DNA of 64,000 bases from Mesorhizobium sp. CA8 (GTDB lineage: Bacteria > Pseudomonadota > Alphaproteobacteria > Rhizobiales > Rhizobiaceae): positions 1-64,000 of the forward strand of contig NZ_JAIUHG010000016.1 in NCBI RefSeq assembly GCF_020164955.1. Reading direction: 5' to 3'. Positions 1-10,303 of the stretch are shown here, piece by piece (position 1 is the stretch's first letter; the number at the start of each line of letters is the position of its first letter). The notes beneath the pieces are model-generated. The model made no database searches. It saw nothing but the letters and a program-made list of their open reading frames with translations, and was not told the DNA's origin. A program made the position numbers and the translations under genes.

Positions 1-2
1 AT

Positions 3-623
3 CCGAATGCGTTGTCCGGCCAGAACGAAGGCAGGCCGAGGAAGCTGACACGCAAAGATTTGTCGGCAGGCCAGACAGCTGTCGGCCCGAGCGATCAAGG
101 CTCGGACAACGGAGGCGATAGAGGTAAGAAGCTCCGCAAGCTGCCGACCGTCAATGGCGCGCCGGGCGAGAACGGGCAGAACGCTCAGCAGAGGTTCGGG
201 AAGAACAATCCGAATGCGTTGTCCGGCCAGAACGAAGGCAGGCCGAGGAAGCTGACACGCAAAGATTTGTCGGCAGGCCAGACAACTGTCGGCCCGAGCG
301 ATCAAGGCTCGGTCGTCGGAGGCGATAGAGGCAAGAAGTTCCGCAAGCTGCCGACCGTCAACGGCGCGCCGGCCGACAACCGGCCGAGCGTGCAGGAGCG
401 GCTCAGGAGAAACAATCCGAGCGTGTTCTCCGACCAGAATCAGGGCGCGGCCAACGGAAACAGGAAGTTCCGCAGGCTGCCGAACGGCGAAGAGGGCTCC
501 GCCGGCGCAGGCGCCAAGGTCCAGCGCAACTTCAAGCAGGAAAGGCCGGACGTGCAGGTGCTCAGGCCGCAAAGGCCAGAGTTCCAGGCGCAGCCAAGGC
601 CTCAGATGCAAGAGAGACGCCTG
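3..623 (+). repeat. 207-bp in-frame tandem repeat
   Basis: The first two copies (about 1-207 and 208-414) are nearly identical over long stretches. The third (about 415 onward) is recognisable only at its start. Period 207 bp equals 69 codons, so copy-number change keeps the frame. The array continues past the left edge of the window. Confidence 0.8.
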
Positions 624-791
624 CAGCAGTTGAGGCCTGAGCCTCAGATGCAAGAAAGACGCTTGCAGCAGCAGCGGCCTCGGCCTCAGATACAGGAACG
701 GCGCCTGCCGCAGCAGCCCAAGGAGCAGCCGCCGCAGGGAAACAAGAAGCCGACCTGTGGGCGTCCTGGCGAGCCGCCCTGCCAGCAGTAG
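3..791 (+). CDS. Tandem-repeat low-complexity protein, 5' end outside window
   Basis: The reading frame is open from the first complete codon, so the start lies upstream. The visible part is built from a 69-residue (207-bp) unit: the motif NPNALSGQNEGRPRKL begins near position 1 and again near 208, and a degenerate third copy (NPSVFSDQNQG) begins near 415, all exactly 207 bp apart. The C-terminal part holds three 14-residue units (PQMQERRLQQ type) at 600-725 and ends in CGRPGEPPCQQ. It is very rich in Gln, Arg, Pro, Gly and Asn, with no membrane segment or enzyme motif in the visible part, and is probably disordered. I do not recognise a family. An exported or surface role is possible but the N-terminus, which would show a signal peptide, is missing. 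Confidence 0.7.
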   Translation, partial: PNALSGQNEGRPRKLTRKDLSAGQTAVGPSDQGSDNGGDRGKKLRKLPTVNGAPGENGQNAQQRFGKNNPNALSGQNEGRPRKLTRKDLSAGQTTVGPSDQGSVVGGDRGKKFRKLPTVNGAPADNRPSVQERLRRNNPSVFSDQNQGAANGNRKFRRLPNGEEGSAGAGAKVQRNFKQERPDVQVLRPQRPEFQAQPRPQMQERRLQQLRPEPQMQERRLQQQRPRPQIQERRLPQQPKEQPPQGNKKPTCGRPGEPPCQQ

Positions 792-1151
792 GCCAGCAAG
801 GCTTGCCTGGCGGCAATGGCCCGTCCGTAGGCCGGATTTTACGGCCCACGATTTGCGAGGTTGAGAATGTGACGGCCAAATCCGTCAAAAGCAGACCGGA
901 CCGCTCTGGTCGCGCCGGGAGCGATTGCGGGAAAAAGGTGAAAGGGTCGAGCTCGGCGACTTCACCGTAGCCTTCCCCTCCGGAATTGCATCCCAGGGAG
1001 ATAGAGCGGCTCGCCGTTTCCGTGAAACGGCAAAACGCTCTGGCTTTAGTCTAGAGCATGATCCCGAAAAGTGGGAACCGGTTTTCGGAGAAGATCATGC
1101 TCCAACAAAGAGTTAGATCAGGATGGCGATTCAACGAAACGTCATCCTGAT
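792..1151. other. 360-bp intergenic region with mosaic repeats
   Basis: No convincing gene lies here between the repeat protein and the convergent BTLCP gene. The right part (about 965-1153) consists of palindromic repeat modules described separately. The left part (792-960) shows nothing recognisable. Confidence 0.6.
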
Positions 1152-1153
1152 CT
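965..1153. repeat. Composite palindromic intergenic repeat (copy A)
   Basis: Three palindromic modules lie in a row. The first is CCGTTTC-CG-TGAAACGG near 1015-1030. The second is GAGCATGAT...ATCATGCTC around 1054-1102 with the core CGAAAAGTGGGAACCGGTTTTCG. The third is an 11-bp perfect inverted repeat, AGATCAGGATG at 1115-1125 and CATCCTGATCT at 1143-1153. The last arm contains the stop codon of the minus-strand BTLCP gene, so the element can also act as that gene's transcript end. Modules are shared with the copies near 11.5, 50.6 and 53.9 kb. Confidence 0.75.
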
Positions 1154-1823
1154 ACGAGCTTGGAGACAGCCGTTTCGCCGTGCCGCCGCGCTGGTTGAGC
1201 GAAACCCAGACATTCGGGTTCTGCTGCGATTGGCGTTTCAGGAAATAATAGCCGGTGGCGTTCCAGGGCCGGATTTCGTCGACCAGATTGTCCAGCACGA
1301 AATCGCCCTTGTCGGTCTTCACCGTCAGGATGGTGTGGCCCTCATTGTGAAGATCGCGCACCACCGTCATCAGCAGCGCCTGCCGGGGAAATCCCGCGTC
1401 CTGGAGAAGCTTGCGCTTGTAGAGCGCGTAGATCTTGCAATCGCCCTTGCCATCGGTCGGATAGTCCCAATGGTCCATCATCGTGCCCCAGTGGTCGTAA
1501 TTGCTGACCGGCTTGATGGAACGGTTCGCCGTCCGGTTTATCCGTTTGAGGATGTTCATGTTCTGCGCGGTCAGCCTGATGCTCGCGGCGGGCAGCGTAG
1601 GCACCTTGCACTCTTTCGGCCGGCGATGACAGAAATCGAGCCAGCCATATGGAACGCTGGTGCTGCTACCGACGGCGGCGGAGCTTGCAGCAGGTCGTGT
1701 CGACGTTGGCTTGAACAGCGACGACTGCGCCGCTGCAGGGCCGACTTGCAGCGACGAGGCGCCAACTAACGAAACGAGGCCAAGGAGGAAAGAAGAGGTC
1801 AGGACGCCAGGGGAGCGCTGCAT
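1152..1823 (-). CDS. Transglutaminase-like cysteine peptidase (BTLCP family)
   Basis: Predicted periplasmic cysteine peptidase of the bacterial transglutaminase-like family (BTLCP, formerly DUF920), about 223 residues. A signal peptide is visible (SFLLGLVSLVGASSLQVGPAAA). The family triad is present: Cys in GKGDCKIYALYKRKLL, His in NEGHTILTV and Asp in FVLDNLVDE. The ATG at 1823 is preferred over the in-frame GTG at 1835 because it puts a short basic stretch right before the hydrophobic core. Known relatives include LapG-type proteases that cleave surface adhesins, but no LapD or adhesin gene is adjacent, so the substrate is unknown. It is the last of four minus-strand genes and ends inside the palindrome of repeat copy A. 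Confidence 0.85.
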   Translation of the reverse strand: MQRSPGVLTSSFLLGLVSLVGASSLQVGPAAAQSSLFKPTSTRPAASSAAVGSSTSVPYGWLDFCHRRPKECKVPTLPAASIRLTAQNMNILKRINRTANRSIKPVSNYDHWGTMMDHWDYPTDGKGDCKIYALYKRKLLQDAGFPRQALLMTVVRDLHNEGHTILTVKTDKGDFVLDNLVDEIRPWNATGYYFLKRQSQQNPNVWVSLNQRGGTAKRLSPSS

Positions 1824-2011
1824 TGCCGACACCACCGCAACCAGAAGACTGGCGAGAAGCTAATGCGCAAACGCCTGCCCCGCCAATTAAACAATTACTA
1901 ATGTCCTAACACGATTGTGTTCACTTCAAGGTGGAGGATGCATTCAAGCCGGAATCAATCGCCTGGCGCGGGGACTGCTCGGATGGTCGTTCGGGCAGCG
2001 AACGAAAGGCC

Positions 2012-3424
2012 TCAAACCCTGGTGCCGCCCACCGTCATCTGGTTCATCCGCAGATGCGGCTGGCCGACGCCGACAGGCACGCCCTGTCCGGCCTTGCCGC
2101 ACATGCCGATGCCGGTGTCGAGCTGCATGTCGTTGCCGATCATGCTGACGCGGTGCATGGCGTCAGGACCGTTGCCGATCAGCATCGCGCCCTTGATCGG
2201 CTGCGTCACCTTGCCGTCCTCGATCATGTAGGCTTCGGTGCAGCCGAACACGAACTTGCCGGAGGTGATGTCAACCTGGCCGCCGCCGAAGGAAACGGCA
2301 TAGATGCCGTTCTTGACCGAGGCGATGATCTCTTCCGGCTGCATGTCGCCGGAGGTCATGTAGGTGTTGGTCATGCGCGGCATCGGCTGGTGCGCATAAC
2401 CCTCGCGGCGGCCGTTGCCGGTCGCCTTCATGCCCATCAGCCGGGCGTTCTGGCGGTCCTGCATATAGCCGACCAGTATGCCGTCATCGATCAGCACGTT
2501 GCGCGCCGAAGGCGTGCCTTCGTCGTCGACGGTGAGCGATCCGCGCCGCTCGGGGATCGTGCCGTCATCGACCACGGTGACGCCCTTTGCCGCCACCTGC
2601 TGGCCCATCAGGCCGGCGAAGGCCGATGTCTTCTTGCGGTTGAAATCGCCTTCGAGCCCGTGTCCGACCGCCTCGTGCAGCATCACGCCCGGCCAGCCGC
2701 TGGAGAGCACGATGTCGAACGTGCCCGCCGGCGCAGGGACGGCCTCGAGATTGACCAGCGCCTGCCTCAGCGCCTCGCTGGCTGCATGCTTCCAGCTTTC
2801 CTCGCTGACGAATTCGCCAAAACTCTTGCGGCCGCCCATGCCATAGGAGCCGCTCTCCTGCCGGTCGCCGCTGCCGACCACGACCGAAACGTTGATCCGG
2901 ACCAGCGGGCGGATGTCGCGCACGATCTGGCCGTCGCCGCGCATGATCTCGACATGCTGCCAGGAGGCGGCGAGCGAGGCCGTCACCTGGCGCACGCGCG
3001 GATCCTTGGCCCGCAGCCAGCCGTCGATCTCCTGCAGCAGCTTTGCCTTGGCCTCGAAAGACGGCGAGGGGATAGGGTTCTCGTCGCCATAGAGATGGCG
3101 GTTGGTGCGGGCGGGCGCTCCGGCCAATGTGCCGGAATAGCCGCCCTTGACCGCCGAGACGGCATCGGCCGCGCGCAGCAGCGAGGCCTCGGAGAGATCG
3201 CTGGAATGCGCGTAGCCGCTGGCCTCGCCGGCCACGGCGCGCAGGCCAAAACCCTGGTCGGTGTTGAAATTGGCCGTCTTCAGCCGGCCATTGTCGAACA
3301 TCAGCGCTTCGCTTTCGCTGTATTCCAGGAACAGCTCGCCGTCGTCGGCGCCCTTGATGGTCTCGGTGACGATCTCTTTGACGCGATCGTCGGAAATATC
3401 GAATTGGCCGATCAGGCTGTTCAT
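2012..3424 (-). CDS. tldD: Metalloprotease TldD
   Basis: TldD of the TldD/PmbA (U62) family, 470 residues. TldD and TldE/PmbA form a heterodimeric zinc protease that processes modified peptides (for example microcin B17) and acts in CcdA turnover. The metal motif HEAVGH is at residues 250-255, followed by GLEGDFNRKK. The C-terminal half has the usual YMQDRQNA, GNGRREGYAHQPMPRMTNTY and CTEAYMIEDGKVTQPIKGAM-like stretches. The start at 3424 (MNSLIGQFD) fits the family length; the longer frame upstream adds 27 unconserved residues. The TldE partner is not in the window, which is normal since the two are often unlinked. Confidence 0.95.
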   Translation of the reverse strand: MNSLIGQFDISDDRVKEIVTETIKGADDGELFLEYSESEALMFDNGRLKTANFNTDQGFGLRAVAGEASGYAHSSDLSEASLLRAADAVSAVKGGYSGTLAGAPARTNRHLYGDENPIPSPSFEAKAKLLQEIDGWLRAKDPRVRQVTASLAASWQHVEIMRGDGQIVRDIRPLVRINVSVVVGSGDRQESGSYGMGGRKSFGEFVSEESWKHAASEALRQALVNLEAVPAPAGTFDIVLSSGWPGVMLHEAVGHGLEGDFNRKKTSAFAGLMGQQVAAKGVTVVDDGTIPERRGSLTVDDEGTPSARNVLIDDGILVGYMQDRQNARLMGMKATGNGRREGYAHQPMPRMTNTYMTSGDMQPEEIIASVKNGIYAVSFGGGQVDITSGKFVFGCTEAYMIEDGKVTQPIKGAMLIGNGPDAMHRVSMIGNDMQLDTGIGMCGKAGQGVPVGVGQPHLRMNQMTVGGTRV

Positions 3425-3524
3425 GGCAAATCCATTCGTGGAAACAAAATCGTTGCACCGGATGTAGGCGCGAAGCCGCCATTGCACAATCGCCAACAGG
3501 ATCAAGCCGACGATTGCGCCGCCG

Positions 3525-3992
3525 TCACTCGCCGCTCAGGAAGTTCTTGATGTTGGCGGCCATCGCGTTCCAGTTGGAAAACTGTTCCTCGAGATTGGCT
3601 TTGGTGATGCCGCCGGCGAAAGAGACATCCATCTTGAAATTCGAGCCGTCGCCCGAATAGGCCTTCACCCAGCGGTATTTTGCGTTCCAGGCGTTGGCTT
3701 GGTCGGCGGTCAGCGGGTCGGTGTAGCCGGTCGAGAACTGCAGCGACTTGCAGTTCTCGTGGTCTTCGCAGCCATAGAAATAGATCACGTATTTGACGCC
3801 CTCGACCCGCCCGGAAATCATCGGGTCGCCATTATCGTCCCTGCCCATCCTGGCCGAGCCGAAACCCTTGGCGATATCGAGGATCGCCGCCGGTTCCGGC
3901 TTCTGGAGGATTTCGGCCTCCTCGGCCCGCGCGGCCGAAACCGCAACGACCAGCGCCAGACCGGTGACGAAAGTGGATAAATTCGCGCGCAT
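3525..3992 (-). CDS. YbjN-domain periplasmic protein
   Basis: About 155 residues with a cleavable signal peptide (LSTFVTGLALVVAVSAARA). The body fits the YbjN family (putative sensory transduction regulators): AKGFGSARMGRDDNGDPMISGRVEGV followed by KYVIYFYGCEDHENC and the LTADQANAWN pattern are typical of the rhizobial exported version. The start at 3992 is chosen because GGAGG lies six bases upstream; the frame could extend nine codons further. It lies between ialB-like and tldD on the same strand with gaps of about 70-100 bp. Molecular function is unknown. Confidence 0.75.
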   Translation of the reverse strand: MRANLSTFVTGLALVVAVSAARAEEAEILQKPEPAAILDIAKGFGSARMGRDDNGDPMISGRVEGVKYVIYFYGCEDHENCKSLQFSTGYTDPLTADQANAWNAKYRWVKAYSGDGSNFKMDVSFAGGITKANLEEQFSNWNAMAANIKNFLSGE

Positions 3993-4064
3993 TGAGCCTC
4001 CTGGCCGCCAAACGCGCATTCGCCACCGGACCTCGACGTCAGGAGCGGCGCATGGGCAAGAAGA

Positions 4065-4604
4065 TCAAGGTAGGGCGGCGAAACCTTCCGCAAAGCCCTT
4101 GAGGTCGACGGGAATGCCGATGCCTTCCTCGGGCGTCTGGAAGACGATGAAGGTGGCCGAGGTGCCGCTCTTCAACGTGTCGAGCAATGGCTTTTCGAGG
4201 ATCACCTCGGCGTAGCAGCCGTCCTGGAAGCAGCGTACGAAATAGGCGCGGCCGATGTCCTTGCCGTCGACGTTGAGGCCGAGGCCGTTGGGGAGCAGCA
4301 CGCCGAGTGGCGCCAGCACGCGCAGGATCTCGGCCTTGTTGTCGGCAGTGCGCAGCACCACGACCGAAAGGCCCATTTCAGGACGGTCCTCGGCGACGAC
4401 GTTCTGCATCATCACGCATTGTTCGGACGTCGCGCCCGCCGGCGTGTCGCAGATGATCGACCACGCGCCATGCGTCGACTTCACCGTGCCGCTCGGGGGC
4501 GTGGCATTGTTCGGCGAGGCGGCGGCGCCAACGGCTATGCCGACGCCGAGCAAGGCAAGGGCAAGAACGACCTTCGCCAAGGTTCTCGAAAGCCAGGAAG
4601 TCAT
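4065..4604 (-). CDS. Invasion-associated locus B (IalB) family protein
   Basis: Exported protein of about 179 residues. The N-terminal hydrophobic segment (VVLALALLGVGIAVGAAA) is a signal peptide or anchor. The IalB signature is visible: HGAWSIICDTP near the start of the mature part, two Cys pairs (ICDTP/EQCVMM and RCFQDGCYAEVIL), and LPNGLGLNVDGKDIG. IalB was named in Bartonella for erythrocyte invasion, but homologues are widespread in non-pathogenic Rhizobiales and the role there is unknown. The second Met (MTSWLS) is used as start. It is divergent from coxB. Confidence 0.85.
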   Translation of the reverse strand: MTSWLSRTLAKVVLALALLGVGIAVGAAASPNNATPPSGTVKSTHGAWSIICDTPAGATSEQCVMMQNVVAEDRPEMGLSVVVLRTADNKAEILRVLAPLGVLLPNGLGLNVDGKDIGRAYFVRCFQDGCYAEVILEKPLLDTLKSGTSATFIVFQTPEEGIGIPVDLKGFAEGFAALP

Positions 4605-4932
4605 GACGGCTCCATTGCGAATCACGGCACTTTAAGCCGCGCCGGGGCCAAGTAAAGGATGAGACCGTCGCCGGCCCGCCCCGATACCGGCAATTCCATG
4701 CTTTTCCAAAGCAAATTCGCCCGAATTGCGACCGTTGCGCATATAGCGCGGCGGGCGCAGAAGATGTCCCTCGGCCTACGCGCAAAAATGCCGCACGGTT
4801 TCCTCCGCTCCTTTCTTGCGGAGGGAAATAGAGTATGGTTTGAACCACCCTAGGGACAGACCGGGATTCCCGATCCTGGCAGCGTCCGTTATTGGTGCGA
4901 CCAGATCGCGGGAAGTGGGAGACGAGAGGGCG
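4605..4932. other. 328-bp divergent intergenic region, ialB-like / coxB
   Basis: Must hold promoters for both divergent genes, but no convincing -35/-10 pair stands out. The only clear structure is a 7-bp perfect inverted repeat, CCTCCGC at 4802-4808 and GCGGAGG at 4818-4824, about 110 bp before coxB. Its role is unknown. Confidence 0.5.
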
Positions 4933-5817
4933 ATGAGGAAATTCCTGGCAAGCGCTGAATTCTTGGCAGGTGCGGCCGCTTCGGCCGTGCTCTTCTCCAG
5001 TGCGGCGGCCCGCGCCGACCAGCCGCGGGAATGGGAAGTGACCTTCCAGGCGCCGGCGACCGACATGATGCGGCAGATCGAGCGGTTCGGGAACTACACA
5101 ATGTGGTTCATCGTCCCGATCACCATCCTCGTGCTGGTGCTTCTGCTGGTCTGCATCGTCAGGTTCCGCGCCAGCGCCAACCCGGTGCCGTCCAGGACCA
5201 GCCACAACACGCTGATCGAGGTGATCTGGACAGTTGGGCCCGTGATCGTGCTTCTGCTGATCGCCATTCCCTCCTTCCAGTTGCTCACCGCTCAATACAC
5301 CCCGCCGGAAGAAGCCAAGCTCACCGTCAAGGCGACCGGCAACCAGTGGAACTGGGACTACGAGTACCAGGTCGACAAGACCTTCTCCTTCAACTCGGCG
5401 CTTCTCCAGGACGCCGACCGCGCCAAGGCCGGCAAGGAAGATCGCGCCCTCTATCCGCGCCTGCTCGCGGTCGACAATGAGCTGGTCGTGCCGGTCAACA
5501 CCATGACCCGCGTGCTGATCACCGCGGCCGACGTCATCCACTCCTTCGCCGTGCCGTCCTTCGGCATCAAGATGGACGCCGTTCCCGGCCGCACCAACGA
5601 GACCTGGTTCAAGGCGGAGAAAGAAGGCCTCTACTACGGGCAATGCTCGCAGCTCTGCGGCAAGGACCATGCCTTCATGCCGATCGCCGTGCGCGTCGTA
5701 TCCGATGCGCAGTTCAAGACCTGGCTGGAGACGGCCAAGACCGACGTGCCTGCTGCCAACAAGGCGCTGATGGCCGAGATCTATGGTACCAACAAGGTAG
5801 CGGCCGCCGGCAACTGA
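4933..5817 (+). CDS. coxB: Cytochrome c oxidase subunit II
   Basis: Subunit II of the aa3-type oxidase, 294 residues. It takes electrons from cytochrome c through the binuclear CuA centre in its periplasmic domain. A signal peptide (LAGAAASAVLFSSAAARA) and two membrane helices (FIVPITILVLVLLLVCIV and VIVLLLIAIPSFQLL) are followed by the CuA fold: His in VIHSFAVPSFG near residue 203, and CSQLCGKDHAFM near 237-248 supplying Cys, Cys, His and Met. The start ATG at 4933 follows GAGAGGG; the frame is open upstream but without family similarity. It is the first gene of the cox operon. Confidence 0.97.
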   Translation: MRKFLASAEFLAGAAASAVLFSSAAARADQPREWEVTFQAPATDMMRQIERFGNYTMWFIVPITILVLVLLLVCIVRFRASANPVPSRTSHNTLIEVIWTVGPVIVLLLIAIPSFQLLTAQYTPPEEAKLTVKATGNQWNWDYEYQVDKTFSFNSALLQDADRAKAGKEDRALYPRLLAVDNELVVPVNTMTRVLITAADVIHSFAVPSFGIKMDAVPGRTNETWFKAEKEGLYYGQCSQLCGKDHAFMPIAVRVVSDAQFKTWLETAKTDVPAANKALMAEIYGTNKVAAAGN

Positions 5818-5840
5818 TGCCGCGGGTTAGCAAGATTTAG

Positions 5841-7505
<1,665 letters not shown>

Positions 7506-7524
7506 GCGCCCCTACGCATACGAG

Positions 7525-7545
7525 GCCGCCGGCTTGCCCGGCGGT
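7525..7545 (+). terminator. Hairpin between ctaD and ctaB
   Basis: CCGCCGG (7526-7532) and CCGGCGG (7538-7544) form a 7-bp GC stem with a 5-base loop, plus a G-T pair outside. There is no long T run, so it may act as an attenuator or mRNA-stability element separating the highly expressed subunits from the assembly genes. Confidence 0.4.
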
Positions 7546-7578
7546 CTTGGCCAACGGAATGATGGACTTTAAGTGCGC

Positions 7579-8523
7579 ATGGCCCTTGCCGAAGACAGAT
7601 TGATGGAGGAAGCGGGTTTTCGCATGTCGGAAGCGACCGCAGGCGATTTCTTCGCCCTCCTGAAGCCGCGCGTCATGTCGCTGGTCGTCTTCACGGCGTT
7701 TGTCGGCATGATCGCGGCGCCCGTCGCCATCAATCCGCTCATGGCGGTGATCGCCATCCTCGCAATCGCCATTGGCGCCGGTGCTTCCGGCGCGCTCAAC
7801 ATGTGGTACGACGCCGACATCGACGCCGTGATGACCAGGACCGCCGGCCGCCCGGTTCCGTCCGGCCGCGTCACCCCAGGCGAGGCGCTGAGCTTCGGCC
7901 TAGTGCTCTCGGTGCTGTCGGTGATGACGCTCGGCGTGCTGGTTAACTGGCTGTCGGCATCGCTTCTCGCCTTCACCATCTTCTTCTACGCCGTCATTTA
8001 CACCATGTGGCTGAAGCGCTGGACGCCGCAGAACATTGTCATCGGCGGCGCCGCCGGCGCCATCCCGCCGGTGATCGGCTGGGCCGCCGTGACCGGCTCG
8101 GTCAGCCTCGAAAGCGTGATCCTGTTCCTGATCATTTTCCTGTGGACGCCGCCGCATTTCTGGGCGCTGGCTCTCTTCAAGTCCGACGACTACGCCCGCG
8201 CCGGCATCCCGATGATGCCGAATGTCGCCGGCCATGCCTCGACCCGTAGGCAGATCTTTGCCTATGCGCTGATCCTGGCGCCGGTCGGCGTGCTGCCATG
8301 GGCGCTTGGTTACACCACGGCCGGCTATGGCGTCGTCTCGGCGGTCCTCGGCGCGGGCTTCGTCTGGTATGCCTGGAAAGTGCTTGCCATGACTGACGAC
8401 GACCGCGCGATGAAGCCGGCCAAGGCGCTGTTCGGCTATTCGCTGCTCTATCTCTTCGCCATCTTCGCCGCCTATCTCGTCGATTGCGTCGTCGGGCGCG
8501 CGCTCATGATGGGGGGGGTATGA
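7579..8523 (+). CDS. ctaB: Protoheme IX farnesyltransferase (heme O synthase)
   Basis: Membrane prenyltransferase of the UbiA family that adds a farnesyl group to heme B to make heme O, the precursor of heme A. The first Asp-rich motif is in [20 protein letters not shown] and the second conserved loop is [16 protein letters not shown]. About eight or nine helices, 314 residues. ATG at 7579 is taken; 7603 and 7624 are other in-frame ATGs that would still leave the domain whole. The stop overlaps the coxF start (ATGA), directly after an eight-G run. Confidence 0.93.
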   Translation: MALAEDRLMEEAGFRMSEATAGDFFALLKPRVMSLVVFTAFVGMIAAPVAINPLMAVIAILAIAIGAGASGALNMWYDADIDAVMTRTAGRPVPSGRVTPGEALSFGLVLSVLSVMTLGVLVNWLSASLLAFTIFFYAVIYTMWLKRWTPQNIVIGGAAGAIPPVIGWAAVTGSVSLESVILFLIIFLWTPPHFWALALFKSDDYARAGIPMMPNVAGHASTRRQIFAYALILAPVGVLPWALGYTTAGYGVVSAVLGAGFVWYAWKVLAMTDDDRAMKPAKALFGYSLLYLFAIFAAYLVDCVVGRALMMGGV

Positions 8524-8711
8524 CCGTGGCCGAAAAGAACCTCGAACTGGTCACGTTGACCGAGCGTCAGCGCAAGGCGCGCCGCAACCGCTCCATCGCC
8601 ATCGGCGTCGCGCTGGCGGCGCTCGTCATCATCTTCTATGCCGCCACCATCGTGCGCTTCGGTCACCATGGCGCGAGCCTCACCGGCTCGGGTCTGCTTG
8701 GGGGCGGCTGA
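8520..8711 (+). CDS. coxF: CoxF-like small membrane protein
   Basis: 63 residues: a charged N-terminus ([13 protein letters not shown]) and one helix ([20 protein letters not shown]). Small single-helix proteins in this exact place, between ctaB and ctaG, are annotated CoxF in rhizobia; the function is not established but an oxidase assembly role is likely. It overlaps ctaB by four bases and ctaG by one (TGATG), so translation is probably coupled at both ends. The ATG sits right behind a run of eight G, which leaves an unusual ribosome-binding region. Confidence 0.8.
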   Translation: MTVAEKNLELVTLTERQRKARRNRSIAIGVALAALVIIFYAATIVRFGHHGASLTGSGLLGGG

Positions 8712-9337
8712 TGAGCGGCGACTTGAGCAAGCCCCGCAAGGTCAACAACGGCATCGTCGCCGCTGTGTGCCTCGCCTTCTTCGCCGGTATGATCGGCATG
8801 GCCTATGCGGCGGTGCCGCTCTACAAGATGTTCTGCCAGGTCACCGGCTATGGCGGCACCACGCAACGCGCCGAGAAGCAATATGCCGGCCGTGTGCTCG
8901 AACGCGACATCACCATCCGCTTCGATGCCAACACCAACGGCATTCCCTGGCAGTTCGAGCCGGTCGCCCGTTCGGTGACGATCAAGATCGGCGAGACGAC
9001 CCAGGCGCATTACAGCGCAACCAACAGGTTCGATCGCCCCATCACCGGCCGCGCTTCGTTCAACGTGCAGCCTGAAATGGCCGGCGCGTATTTCAACAAG
9101 GTGGAGTGTTTCTGCTTCACCGACACGACGCTGAGGCCCGGCGAGACGCTGGACATGCCGGTCGTGTTCTACGTCGATCCAGACATCGTCAATGTGCCGG
9201 AACTCAAGGACTTGAAGACGATCACCCTATCCTACACGATGTTCCCGGTCGAAAAGAAACAGCCGGTCGCCTCGTCGGCGCCGGCCGCTGGCAGCAGCAA
9301 CAAAGTTCCAGATTCCGAAGCAAGCCTCGGGGGTTGA
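8711..9337 (+). CDS. ctaG: Cytochrome c oxidase assembly protein CtaG (Cox11)
   Basis: Copper chaperone that delivers copper to the CuB site of subunit I, 208 residues. One N-terminal helix ([24 protein letters not shown]) is followed by a periplasmic immunoglobulin-like domain. The copper-binding Cys pair is in [12 protein letters not shown], and FCQVTGYGG after the helix holds the third conserved Cys. The tail after FPVEKK is Ala/Ser-rich. Starts one base inside the coxF stop codon. Confidence 0.96.
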   Translation: MSGDLSKPRKVNNGIVAAVCLAFFAGMIGMAYAAVPLYKMFCQVTGYGGTTQRAEKQYAGRVLERDITIRFDANTNGIPWQFEPVARSVTIKIGETTQAHYSATNRFDRPITGRASFNVQPEMAGAYFNKVECFCFTDTTLRPGETLDMPVVFYVDPDIVNVPELKDLKTITLSYTMFPVEKKQPVASSAPAAGSSNKVPDSEASLGG

Positions 9338-9338
9338 T

Positions 9339-10220
9339 ATGGCAGACGCGCACGCAAAACCACACCACGACTACCATCTCGTCAACCCGAGCCCCTGGCC
9401 TTTCCTGGGCTCGGTCGGTGCGCTGGTCACCGCTGTCGGCGGCGTCTGCCTGATGCAGTATCTGAAGGGCGGCAACTTCCCGGTCTTCGGCCACAACATC
9501 GCCAATCCGTGGCTGTTCTTCATCGGCATGATCATCGTGCTTTACACGATGTTCGCCTGGTGGTCGGACACCATCAAGGAAGCGCATGAGGGCTACCACA
9601 CGCGCGTCGTGTCGCTGCATCTGCGCTACGGCATGATCATGTTCATCGCCTCCGAGGTGATGTTCTTCGTCGCCTGGTTCTGGGCCTTCTTCGATGCAAG
9701 TCTCTTCCCTGGCGAGGCGAACCAGTATGCCCGTACCGCTTTCACCGGCGGTGTCTGGCCGCCGAAGGGGCTTGAAGTCCTCGATCCCTTCCACCTGCCG
9801 CTCTACAACACCATCATCCTGCTTCTGTCGGGCACGACGGTGACCTGGGCGCACCACGCGCTTCTGCATGGCGACCGCAAGGGCCTGATCAACGGCCTGG
9901 TGCTGACCGTCGGCCTCGGCATGCTGTTCACCATGGTGCAGGCCTACGAGTACATGCACGCTCCGTTCGGCTTCAGGGATTCGATCTACGGCGCCACCTT
10001 CTTCATGGCCACCGGCTTCCACGGCTTCCATGTCATCATCGGCACCATTTTCCTGCTCGTTTGCCTGATCCGCGCGTGGCGCGGCGACTTCACCCCGAAG
10101 CAGCATTTCGGCTTCGAGGCGGCCGCCTGGTACTGGCACTTCGTCGACGTGGTCTGGCTGTTCCTGTTCAGCGCCATCTATGTCTGGGCCTCGAACGGCG
10201 CGCTGAGCGAAGGCCATTAA
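9339..10220 (+). CDS. ctaE: Cytochrome c oxidase subunit III
   Basis: Seven-helix subunit III, 293 residues, which stabilises subunit I and supports proton uptake. Family landmarks: [17 protein letters not shown] near the start, [53 protein letters not shown] and the C-terminal [14 protein letters not shown]. It begins one base after the ctaG stop, with GGGGG upstream, and ends before a hairpin. Confidence 0.97.
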   Translation: MADAHAKPHHDYHLVNPSPWPFLGSVGALVTAVGGVCLMQYLKGGNFPVFGHNIANPWLFFIGMIIVLYTMFAWWSDTIKEAHEGYHTRVVSLHLRYGMIMFIASEVMFFVAWFWAFFDASLFPGEANQYARTAFTGGVWPPKGLEVLDPFHLPLYNTIILLLSGTTVTWAHHALLHGDRKGLINGLVLTVGLGMLFTMVQAYEYMHAPFGFRDSIYGATFFMATGFHGFHVIIGTIFLLVCLIRAWRGDFTPKQHFGFEAAAWYWHFVDVVWLFLFSAIYVWASNGALSEGH

Positions 10221-10241
10221 ACCGACAGGTTTCGGAATCCC

Positions 10242-10275
10242 AAAGGCGGCTGCGGCGACGTGGCCGCCTTATTCT
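10242..10275 (+). terminator. Hairpin after ctaE
   Basis: AAGGCGGC (10243-10250) and GCCGCCTT (10263-10270) form a perfect 8-bp stem followed by ATTCTTT. This could be a weak or partial terminator between the structural subunits and the DUF983/SURF1 pair. Confidence 0.5.
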
Positions 10276-10303
10276 TTGGGGCGAAAAGGTCTACGGTGAG
10301 AAC

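Noticed and set aside
1-420. Left-edge repeats as a CRISPR array
   Set aside because: The repeat is 207 bp, continuous and in frame with a protein; there are no short repeats with unique spacers.
1931-3550. 539-residue plus-strand frame opposite tldD
   Set aside because: It is a GC-driven antisense shadow: composition is His/Ala/Arg/Asp-rich with no family motif, and tldD on the other strand is fully conserved.
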